A stretch of DNA of 35,492 nucleotides from Candidatus Vogelbacteria bacterium RIFOXYD1_FULL_46_19 (GTDB taxonomy: Bacteria > Patescibacteriota > Minisyncoccia > Phycocordibacterales > XYD1-FULL-46-19): positions 1 through 35,492 of the forward strand of contig MHTK01000008.1 of the NCBI GenBank assembly GCA_001824825.1. The letters run 5' to 3'. A model generated the notes under the pieces. It was not told the origin of the DNA. It saw only the letters and a program-made list of their open reading frames with translations, and ran no database searches. Of this stretch, positions 15,632-21,458 are shown piece by piece; the first letter of the stretch is position 1, and every line of letters begins with the position of its first letter. A program made the position numbers and the translations under genes.

Positions 15632-16054
15632 ATGGCTGTGCTTTCCCTCGCACCTTATCCAGACATTAGTCTGGCAAGAGTGATCCCACAAGTTGTAAAG
15701 AAGAATTCCGACTGGAGCGACGAATATTTGGAGAGAGTCCAAGAGGAATACCGTCGGTTCTTGCAACTCTGTAAGACGTACCCGGAACATAAGATTTCGG
15801 CACCCCCAGCCATCGACGAACTCTGGCATGCCCACATGCTAGACAGCGTTCACTACATGAGCGACTGCGACCTATATTTTGGTTATTATCTTCATCACGA
15901 CCCATGTGTCAGTGATGAAGTGGATCTTGAAGGCGGCAACAATACGCTCAAGATTTACACCGAAACATACGGCGTCGAGCCACCTGACATCTGGGTCGGT
16001 CTTATGACTTGTGCCAACCCTGGCCAAGGATGCGGAAGTGTTCCGATCCGCTGA
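15632..16054 (+). CDS. Glycine-rich-domain-containing-like protein (GRDP/DUF1399 type)
   Basis: 140 residues. The central motif IDELWHAHMLDSVHYMSDC, followed by FGYYLHHDP, matches the conserved core of the GRDP-like family (PF07173, first noted in plant glycine-rich domain proteins), in which His/Trp/Asp positions recur as V-D-x-x-W-H-x-H. The biochemical role is unknown. Cys residues near the C-terminus (TCANPGQGCG) may bind metal or form a disulfide. The start is set by AAGGAGG 7 nt upstream of ATG, and a terminator follows, so it is a single-gene unit. Confidence 0.75.
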   Translation: MAVLSLAPYPDISLARVIPQVVKKNSDWSDEYLERVQEEYRRFLQLCKTYPEHKISAPPAIDELWHAHMLDSVHYMSDCDLYFGYYLHHDPCVSDEVDLEGGNNTLKIYTETYGVEPPDIWVGLMTCANPGQGCGSVPIR

Positions 16055-16078
16055 AACTTCCATTTAGGAAGATTCACC

Positions 16079-16111
16079 ACGACCTTCCGTTTTTGGGAGG
16101 TCGTTTTTTTT
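16079..16111 (+). terminator. Intrinsic terminator after the GRDP-like gene
   Basis: ACGACCT (16079-16085) pairs with AGGTCGT (16098-16104), followed by eight T. Confidence 0.8.
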
Positions 16112-16221
16112 AAAAAACTACTTCCGACACTTTAACCACAATGAAGTCACTCATTCAAATTCGGCTACGAAACTGGAATTCGAAATCATTAGCGCTATAA
16201 ACCCGCACCTTTTTCAACGCC

Positions 16222-16301
16222 CCACCTCACCTCCCTCCCCACCCGTCCCCCTTTTCTCTTATTCATACCCTTATACCCTTATTCGCGCGAATTGGAGAAT
16301 A
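16222..16301. repeat. C-rich block plus palindrome copy
   Basis: The C-rich 29-base block (16222-16250) matches 14791-14819 with one difference. A palindrome copy with core TTCGCGCGAA (16282-16291) follows, with arms of mixed type: left CCCTTATTCGC, right GCGAATTGGAGAATA. The surrounding 16112-16328 has no supported gene. Confidence 0.8.
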
Positions 16302-16328
16302 CATCAAGATAAGGATCTTTTTTTAATA

Positions 16329-16357
16329 TTTACAGATCCAAACTTTAGGGCTATACT
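16329..16357 (+). promoter_or_regulatory. Promoter for the NTF2-like gene
   Basis: TTTACA (16329-16334), 17-bp spacer, TATACT (16352-16357). The leader is about 37 nt. Confidence 0.65.
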
Positions 16358-16400
16358 CCCACCAGAGTTGAATCACAACCTCAAGAAAAGGAGACTGGTC

Positions 16401-16799
16401 ATGGATCATAATATAGATATTACCCGGCAAGAAGTGGAGGAAGCTAGTAACATCTTTATGTCCTACTGGAACACTGGTGACCTGGAGAATGCTTGCGACC
16501 TCTACGCTGAAGACGCTGAGTTTCTCACCGCCGCCCATGGGCGGATCGTAGGGCGAGCTAATATCCTCGCTTACTACCAGTCCCACTATCCGGACCGCGC
16601 CGCCATGGGACGCCTGTCCCTACGGATGGACTCCTGCCGAACAGTTCCGTCATACCCGACTCCGGCGGCCGTCGCCGTCTTCGGATGGAAGCTCATGACC
16701 CCCGGTAGCCCGCCACCGCGCGTTCATACCGGTTTTACACTTGAGTACTACGAGAAGCGCGACGGTCAGCTGTTTCTGCTCTACGACGCCTCCTTGTAG
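16401..16799 (+). CDS. SnoaL/DUF4440-like (NTF2 fold) protein
   Basis: 132 residues from the ATG at 16401, which has AAAAGGAG 7 nt upstream; an upstream in-frame ATG at 16368 lacks a site. The opening helix EVEEASNIFMSYWNTGDLENACDLYAEDAEFL and GRIVGRANILAYYQSHYP are typical of the cone-shaped NTF2-like superfamily (SnoaL, DUF4440, ketosteroid isomerase-like). The C-terminal half has the curved-sheet strands ending GQLFLLYDASL. Such proteins bind or isomerise small hydrophobic ligands; the ligand here is unknown. It is a single-gene unit with promoter and terminator. Confidence 0.8.
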   Translation: MDHNIDITRQEVEEASNIFMSYWNTGDLENACDLYAEDAEFLTAAHGRIVGRANILAYYQSHYPDRAAMGRLSLRMDSCRTVPSYPTPAAVAVFGWKLMTPGSPPPRVHTGFTLEYYEKRDGQLFLLYDASL

Positions 16800-16818
16800 T
16801 AGAATGCCCCCTCAACCC

Positions 16819-16857
16819 AAAAGAGGCTGCCTCCTATGCAGCCTCTTTTATTTTTTA
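16819..16857. terminator. Bidirectional intrinsic terminator
   Basis: Perfect 12-bp stem AAAAGAGGCTGC/GCAGCCTCTTTT (16819-16830, 16838-16849) with T-tract ATTTTTT on the plus strand. The A-rich 5' arm also gives T on the minus strand, so it can serve both the NTF2-like gene and the ABC-F gene. Confidence 0.85.
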
Positions 16858-16881
16858 AATTTAAAATCCCCACCTATCCTT

Positions 16882-16913
16882 CTATTCTCTAATTCGCGCG
16901 AATTAGAGAATAG
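16882..16913. repeat. Perfect 32-bp palindrome copy
   Basis: CTATTCTCTAATTCGC followed directly by its exact reverse complement. It lies between two convergent genes, beyond the shared terminator. Confidence 0.9.
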
Positions 16914-16949
16914 TCTAGTTAATAAAAACTACCATCAATATTTAAGATC

Positions 16950-18506
16950 TTATTGCTTCAACTGACCATTTTCTAAGGTAAGGACGCGATCGAAACCAAC
17001 TTGCTCAACAAATCGGCGATCGTGAGAAACCACAATCAGCGTCCCTTTATACTCGACTAGAGCCAACTCGAAAGAATGAAGGGCTTCTAAATCGAGGTGG
17101 TTGGAGGGTTCATCGAGAATAAGGCAGTTGGGCGCATTGACCATCAACAGAGCTAGGGTTAGGCGCGAACGCTCTCCTGCCGACAGACTAGAGGCTTCTT
17201 TTTGAATATCCTCAGCCGACAACCGTAACCGATTGAGAATACGCCGGGCCACCGGCTCGGCCAACTGGGATTCTTGCATTAAAATCTCACGCACAGAAAG
17301 GCCGGTAGGCCAAGTTACTATTTGTGGCAAGTAGCCAATATCCACCCTAGTTCCCCGCTCGATACTACCAGCCTCCGGCCTCATCTCCTCCATCAGTAAT
17401 TTAAGGAACGTGGTTTTACCAGCCCCATTGTCACCCGTGATTAGTATTCTATTCCCCGCTTCAATCCGTAAATCAAGCGGCCCTAGTTTCTGACTGGGCA
17501 TACCCTTCTCCACTCCAGCTAAAACAAAAACCTGCTGGCCACTTGGCCGTGAAAGGGGTAAAGCTACCTTTAACGGTAGCTCACGTTTCGGCTTGGCAAG
17601 CGCCTCGGTGGCCTTAAATCGGTCTAAGCGATTTTTCAAAACTTTGGTCCGTCGGCCAGCGCGACCTTCTTTATCTCGCAGAATAGCATCATCCGGCTTT
17701 TCCGATAACTTAGGATTTAAATACTTAATATTTTTTCTGGTAGTTTCGATTTTTCTAATATAGCTCTTTTTCTTCTCCACCAAGGAGGCTAGACGATTGG
17801 TCTCCTCTGCTTGGTCTTGATAGTTTTTCCATTCGCGACCAATTTCTGCGGTACGCTCTTCCACGTAGTCTGAAAAATTGCCATCGTACAAGCGGGTGGT
17901 TTTGTCTTGTTCATCAATTTCTAAAACCCGGGTCACTGTTTGATCAAGAAAATAACGGTCATGCGAAACGATAATAAAAGACTGCCGGCTGTCATTAACA
18001 TAGTTTGCTAGTAGTTGTAGGGCTTCGGCATCCAGGTTGTTGGTGGGTTCATCAAGTAGCAACAAATCAGCTGTGGCTAAAAAAATTGGTAGGAGATTAA
18101 CCTTGGTCTTCTCCCCGCCCGAGAGACTACCAACTGTTCGCTTAAGCAAACCAAGCTGAAGACCCAACTTAGCTAGAAGTGGTCTTAGCTCTGTCTCGAT
18201 CTGACTTATTTTCTTACCCACTGTATGTTCCAGCAAGTCGGCCACCAACCAGTCAGCCAAATGATCAAAGTCCTGGGCCACATAGCAAACAGATATCCCC
18301 TTGGCAACATAAATGTGGCCTGCGTCTGGCTTAATATGTCCTAAAATCATTTCCAACAAAGTGGTTTTACCGCTGCCGTTTTTGCCTACCAGGGCTACTT
18401 TTTCACCGCGCTGAATGGAAAAATCAACATTTTTAAAAACCTTAAAATCCTCGAACGTTTTGGCAACGCCGACCACACTCACTAGAGATTGTTTTGGTTT
18501 GGGCAT
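16950..18506 (-). CDS. ABC-F subfamily ATPase
   Basis: About 518 residues from the ATG at 18506 (a TTG at 18518 is an alternative; neither has a clear ribosome site). There are two ABC domains with no membrane segments. Domain 1 has Walker A GKNGSGKTT, signature LSGGEKTK and Walker B LLLLDEPTNNLD; domain 2 has GDNGAGKTT, LSAGERSR and CLILDEPSNHLD. They are joined by a charged helical linker (about 235-300), the P-site tRNA interaction motif region. ABC-F proteins act on the ribosome (EttA-like translation factors or antibiotic-protection proteins). The position next to an ArsR-type regulator could mean inducible resistance, but this is not provable from sequence. Confidence 0.93.
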   Translation of the reverse strand: MPKPKQSLVSVVGVAKTFEDFKVFKNVDFSIQRGEKVALVGKNGSGKTTLLEMILGHIKPDAGHIYVAKGISVCYVAQDFDHLADWLVADLLEHTVGKKISQIETELRPLLAKLGLQLGLLKRTVGSLSGGEKTKVNLLPIFLATADLLLLDEPTNNLDAEALQLLANYVNDSRQSFIIVSHDRYFLDQTVTRVLEIDEQDKTTRLYDGNFSDYVEERTAEIGREWKNYQDQAEETNRLASLVEKKKSYIRKIETTRKNIKYLNPKLSEKPDDAILRDKEGRAGRRTKVLKNRLDRFKATEALAKPKRELPLKVALPLSRPSGQQVFVLAGVEKGMPSQKLGPLDLRIEAGNRILITGDNGAGKTTFLKLLMEEMRPEAGSIERGTRVDIGYLPQIVTWPTGLSVREILMQESQLAEPVARRILNRLRLSAEDIQKEASSLSAGERSRLTLALLMVNAPNCLILDEPSNHLDLEALHSFELALVEYKGTLIVVSHDRRFVEQVGFDRVLTLENGQLKQ

Positions 18507-18622
18507 AAGATACGCCAAGCCACCACTTGTGATGGGACCTGTTCATTAATAATGACTAAATTATTGGCGTCTTACCATTAGTTTATCGTTAAGTCGTTTA
18601 AGTCGTAAGGAGTAACCCTTTG

Positions 18623-18652
18623 TATTCTCTAATTCGCGCGAATTAGAGAATA
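18623..18652. repeat. Perfect 30-bp palindrome copy overlapping the arsR stop
   Basis: TATTCTCTAATTCGC and its exact reverse complement. Bases 18643-18652 also encode the last residues and the TAA of the ArsR-type gene. Confidence 0.9.
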
Positions 18653-18912
18653 GACAAAACAGTTTTAATGAGGGGATGTCTCTTCGAGGCCAAGCGATAC
18701 CTCATCTCCAAATTCTTCTGCTTTTTAGCAACAACGTCAACGGCATACAAAACTTGTAAATGTTTAGACGTCGCCTTAAACGACAAGTCGATTTTTTCGG
18801 CAATCTCCCCCACAGTCGCTTCTTTCGCCTGACTCAAATACCGCACTATTTCTAGCCGGCGAAGATTGGCTAAAGCCTTAAGCACTCGCTCTACCTCTCT
18901 GACTTTATTCAT
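18643..18912 (-). CDS. ArsR-family HTH transcriptional regulator
   Basis: 89 residues. LKALANLRRLEIVRYL (12-27) is the family's conserved opening. The winged HTH follows, ATVGEIAEKIDLSFKATSKHLQVL (32-55), and then the wing with KKQKNLEMRYRLAS. No CVC or other metal-binding cysteine motif is present, so the signal is not classical As/Cd sensing. The protein is at the short end for the family, and its last three residues and stop codon come from a palindromic repeat. Another palindrome copy sits just upstream of its -10 element, a position suited to autoregulation. It is in the same direction as and upstream of the ABC-F gene. Confidence 0.88.
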   Translation of the reverse strand: MNKVREVERVLKALANLRRLEIVRYLSQAKEATVGEIAEKIDLSFKATSKHLQVLYAVDVVAKKQKNLEMRYRLASKRHPLIKTVLSIL

Positions 18913-18918
18913 AGTTCC

Positions 18919-18924
18919 ATTATA
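18919..18924 (-). promoter_or_regulatory. -10 element of the arsR-type gene, leaderless
   Basis: A perfect TATAAT on the minus strand, 6 nt before the ATG (18912). The -35 region lies inside the palindrome at 18927-18960, so a protein bound there would block the promoter. Confidence 0.6.
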
Positions 18925-18926
18925 TC

Positions 18927-18960
18927 CCTATTCTCTTATTCGCGCGAATAAGAGAATAGG
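18927..18960. repeat. Perfect 34-bp palindrome, candidate operator
   Basis: CCTATTCTCTTATTCGC and its exact reverse complement. Compared with the copies at 16882 and 18623, one base changes symmetrically in both arms (TCTAATT to TCTTATT), so the palindrome is preserved. Confidence 0.9.
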
Positions 18961-19013
18961 AGGTATAAAAACATCAGCGACTTACTTATTATTTTTTATT
19001 TATCACCTTTCTG

Positions 19014-19058
19014 ATTATTTAAAAAACAGCCCATGTACTTGGTGGGTACAGGGGCTGT
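19014..19058 (-). terminator. Intrinsic terminator of pyrF
   Basis: A 13-bp stem on the minus strand (19046-19058 with 19026-19038) with one mismatch, then TTTTTTAAATAAT. Confidence 0.85.
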
Positions 19059-19083
19059 GACCGTCAGAAACCGGAGATACTAG

Positions 19084-19845
19084 CTAGGCCGCGGCCGAAG
19101 CGATCTCCTCAAGAGTGCGCATGACCGCGTCGTAAGGATTTTTGGCCTGAAGAATCGGCCGGCCGACCACGATACGATCCGCGCCGGCTTGGATGGCCTT
19201 GGCAGGGGTCATGATTCGATCGGGGTTCTGATCATCGCCGGGAACAATCGCCCACTTCGGCCGGATGGCCGGGGTGTTGAGCGACAAGACGAGCCCGAAT
19301 TTCGCGCGGAGTACTGCCGCCTCTTTAGGAGAGGAGATAAGTCCATCGATCTTCGCCTCGGCTGCGACTTTGGCAAACCGCATAACAGCTTCCTCGGTCG
19401 AGCAGGTGAACATCGTACGTGTGCTATTGCCGTTTCCATCGTCTCTATCGTTGAGACTCGTGAGAACCGTCACGCCGAGAACTTCCGTGTCCGGCAATTC
19501 GGCCTTGAGCGCCTGCATGGCAGTGAAGCCGGCGACACACATCGTCGTAAGCAGTTCCGGCTTCGCTTCGCGCAAGAGAACACCGTCCGTGGATAAGGTC
19601 TCGCCGATGTCGATGAGTTTGAGATCCGCAAAGACCCGCAAACCGTGCGACTGAATTTCGCTGATCAGGTCGTAGCCGCAGGCACGCAGAGCAGAGTTCA
19701 CCTTGATGATGACCCCTGTTCCTTTGAGACTGTCGGCCAGTGTTAGAACTTGGGACCGAACATCGGCTCTACCCTGCCCCATAATGGCGCGCGGTTTGAA
19801 GTCGGCGGCCACGATCAATCGTTCCGCCGGTGTCAGTGTTTTCAT
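19084..19845 (-). CDS. pyrF: Orotidine 5'-phosphate decarboxylase
   Basis: 253 residues. It converts OMP to UMP, the last step of pyrimidine synthesis. The TIM-barrel signature is visible: substrate-anchoring IVAADFKPRA near the start, the catalytic DxKxxDI cluster in FADLKLIDIGET (about 92-103), and the C-terminal phosphate-binding TPAIRPKWAIVPGDDQN and RIVVGRPI motifs. The length is normal for the family. The start has an A/G-rich AAAGGAGAAGGAG directly upstream. It lies 30 bp after pyrE in the same direction, so they probably share one transcript ending at the terminator at 19014-19058. Confidence 0.95.
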   Translation of the reverse strand: MKTLTPAERLIVAADFKPRAIMGQGRADVRSQVLTLADSLKGTGVIIKVNSALRACGYDLISEIQSHGLRVFADLKLIDIGETLSTDGVLLREAKPELLTTMCVAGFTAMQALKAELPDTEVLGVTVLTSLNDRDDGNGNSTRTMFTCSTEEAVMRFAKVAAEAKIDGLISSPKEAAVLRAKFGLVLSLNTPAIRPKWAIVPGDDQNPDRIMTPAKAIQAGADRIVVGRPILQAKNPYDAVMRTLEEIASAAA

Positions 19846-19875
19846 TCTCCTTCTCCTTTCGTACCCATTTGAGAA

Positions 19876-20592
19876 TCACTGTTGCATGGCTGCCACAAGG
19901 CGTGCCCAGTTCTTCTTCACTTCGAGCTCGAGCTTGCCGGCCACGATATCGGCGGCAACTTCAGGATCGTCCTGTTTGTACTCGGGATAGGCTTGCCGAA
20001 TGGCGGCAACGACAGGTAGACCCTGATAGGTCGTGTCGTAAATCGGAGAGCGATTGAGCGCCCCAACTAGGAGCACAATGTTCGCTCCAGTGGCATGGAT
20101 TTCCGCGAGAGTGTGGTCGGTATTCTGGAAGTTGTTGTAAACATCTTCCGCGATTGCCACCCGCTCCCCCGGCTCAAAATCGAACTGCGAGAGGTCCCAG
20201 GTGTATTCCTGTTTCTTGCCCGCTTCCGTCGGTTTTGGCTTCTTGTCCGCATAGACGAACTTTTTGCCGGCGACGAGCGCCAGCATCTGTCCGAACGTCC
20301 GACCACCATGTGGAATGCCACAGACAGTCTCAAACGTATCGAGCAGTCCCTGATCACTGAGCTTCTGGCAGGCGGCCTCGGCGAAGGCAAGAACCACTTT
20401 CGGATGACGTTCGATTCGGCGGAAGTTTAAGTAAATGTCGCCGACCAAATTTCGTCCCTGGTCGTCCTTTCCTGCGTACGGGACCAAAGGTCCAGTACGG
20501 ACGGAGCCCTGCTTGGGGCAAATATACACGGCGTTGCAGCGCTTGGCGAGCTCCAGGAGATCTTCCCCTGGTGTGGGAATGATTGCTTCCAT
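19876..20592 (-). CDS. pyrE: Orotate phosphoribosyltransferase-like protein
   Basis: 238 residues from the ATG at 20592 (GAAAGGGG upstream; 8 upstream in-frame codons discounted). It is expected to join orotate to PRPP, making OMP for the adjacent PyrF. PRTase features: FETVCGIPHGGRTFGQMLA (catalytic-flap and ribose region), KKFVYADKKPK (usual KxxxxxxK loop), and VAIAEDVYNNFQNT (145-158) where the PRPP loop should be. That loop normally reads DDVxTTGxT; here the Gly-containing part is NNFQ, a marked change. The gene order with pyrF argues for the orotate enzyme; specificity is otherwise unproven. Confidence 0.8.
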   Translation of the reverse strand: MEAIIPTPGEDLLELAKRCNAVYICPKQGSVRTGPLVPYAGKDDQGRNLVGDIYLNFRRIERHPKVVLAFAEAACQKLSDQGLLDTFETVCGIPHGGRTFGQMLALVAGKKFVYADKKPKPTEAGKKQEYTWDLSQFDFEPGERVAIAEDVYNNFQNTDHTLAEIHATGANIVLLVGALNRSPIYDTTYQGLPVVAAIRQAYPEYKQDDPEVAADIVAGKLELEVKKNWARLVAAMQQ

Positions 20593-20619
20593 AGTTTTTC
20601 CCCTTTCAAAGGTCAAATT

Positions 20620-20660
20620 AAGCGTTTTGAGGCAACGCTTTGGCCTGGTCGAAAATCGAC
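20620..20660 (-). promoter_or_regulatory. Stem-loops in the pyrE leader
   Basis: AAGCGTT/AACGCTT (20620-20626, 20634-20640) and GTCGA/TCGAC (20648-20660) lie between the likely promoter and the ribosome site of pyrE. They could influence expression; no known riboswitch is recognised. Confidence 0.35.
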
Positions 20661-20705
20661 TCTAGCAAAAACACTATCGCAAAAAAAATATAATGTAAAG
20701 AAGAC

Positions 20706-20740
20706 AACAAAAAATCAGCCGTGGCAATGCGGGGGCTGAT
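20706..20740 (-). terminator. Intrinsic terminator downstream of the tRNA-Gln locus
   Basis: On the minus strand ATCAGCC (20734-20740 arm) pairs with GGCTGAT (20714-20720), followed by TTTTTTG. The nearest upstream minus-strand gene is tRNA-Gln, 410 bases away, so the fragment-rich stretch between may be transcribed. Confidence 0.7.
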
Positions 20741-20815
20741 CCACCTGCCCTGCAAGGCACGAGCAGGCAGGTACTTTTCCACCTCGCTTCGCTCGTTAAA
20801 AATTAACTGAGATAG

Positions 20816-21021
20816 GACTAGGAATCTTTCCTTACAGGAACAGTACAGGCTTCACAACTCGTTTCGCTACGCTCACTGCGATATGTTCAGCCTCTTCGAG
20901 TCCTAGACGCGAGACAAGCAGTTGTCTCGCTTTCAGGACTCTTTCCCTACGGGAACTGTACACCTTTTGGCTAAAATTTTCACTAGTTCAATTTTAGGCT
21001 CAAAAGCTTTTCGAGTCCTAG
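20816..21021. repeat. Two diverged ~88-bp repeat units ending in a tRNA T-arm sequence
   Basis: Unit 1 (about 20816-20906) and unit 2 (about 20936-21021) both contain CTTTCC-TAC-GGAAC-GTACA and both end in TTCGAGTCCTAG, the T-arm of tRNA-Gln in the opposite orientation. Their middles differ and hold separate inverted repeats. A perfect 9-bp hairpin, GCGAGACAA/TTGTCTCGC (20909-20930), sits between them. Confidence 0.6.
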
Positions 21022-21054
21022 CCGGAGTGCCACCCAGGCACTCCTTCCCGCAGC
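21010..21054 (+). repeat. Inverted tRNA-Gln 3' fragment split by a 24-base hairpin
   Basis: TTCGAGTCCTAG (21010-21021) and TCCCGCAGC (21046-21054) are adjacent in the intact tRNA. Here they are separated by 24 bases holding a perfect 8-bp hairpin GGAGTGCC/GGCACTCC (21024-21044). Confidence 0.7.
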
Positions 21055-21079
21055 AAAGCTCACGCTTCGCTTTCGCTTT

Positions 21080-21124
21080 GCTGCGGGACTAGGACTCGAA
21101 CCTAGATAGTCAGCTCCAAAAGCT
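21080..21124 (-). pseudogene. tRNA-Gln 3'-half fragment
   Basis: 45 bases identical to the intact tRNA's 3' part plus the next base (21151-21195), running from the anticodon stem to the 3' end. The 5' half is missing. Confidence 0.85.
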
Positions 21125-21151
21125 CCCTATTTCCGGTTCTTCCGACCAAAG

Positions 21152-21222
21152 CTGCGGGACTAGGACTCGAACCTAGATAGTCAGCTCCAAAAGCTGATGT
21201 CCTACCATTAGACGATCCCGCA
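21152..21222 (-). tRNA. tRNA-Gln (anticodon UUG)
   Basis: 71 nt folding as a full cloverleaf. The acceptor stem is TGCGGGA/TCCCGCA (the U1-A72 pair and G73 are typical of tRNA-Gln). The D stem is GTCT/GGAC, the anticodon stem TCAGC/GCTGA with 7-base loop TTTTGGA, and the T stem CTAGG/CCTAG with loop TTCGAGT. The anticodon is TTG, decoding CAA and probably CAG. CCA is not encoded. It is flanked by a short imperfect inverted repeat (21130-21142 and 21233-21247) and by fragments of itself on both sides. Confidence 0.95.
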
Positions 21223-21293
21223 GCTTTACCCAGAAGAACAACGGAAATTCCTTCGGATCAGATGAAAAGTAAAGCAGTTCACTTTTCATTCCC

Positions 21294-21349
21294 ACCATTA
21301 GACCTGTCCGCCACCGCAAGCTCAGGCGTTGCGGGCGGGCGATCCCGCA
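21294..21349 (-). pseudogene. tRNA-Gln 5' fragment interrupted by a 37-base insert
   Basis: ACCATTAGAC (21294-21303) and GATCCCGCA (21341-21349) are contiguous in the intact gene (21204-21222). Here 37 bases with a GC-rich inverted repeat (CCGCAA/TTGCGG) separate them. Confidence 0.75.
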
Positions 21350-21458
21350 ATATATTATGAAAACTCCACTTAAAAATCTTAAACCCGGCCCACGGTGAGC
21401 GATCCCACCATAGATAATCAACTGTTGTATTTTGCAATATTTGGGCGGGAATTGCAAT

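Noticed and set aside
14757-18960. Palindrome cluster as a CRISPR array
   Set aside because: Spacing is irregular (about 0.3-1.7 kb), genes lie between copies, and there are no spacers or cas genes.
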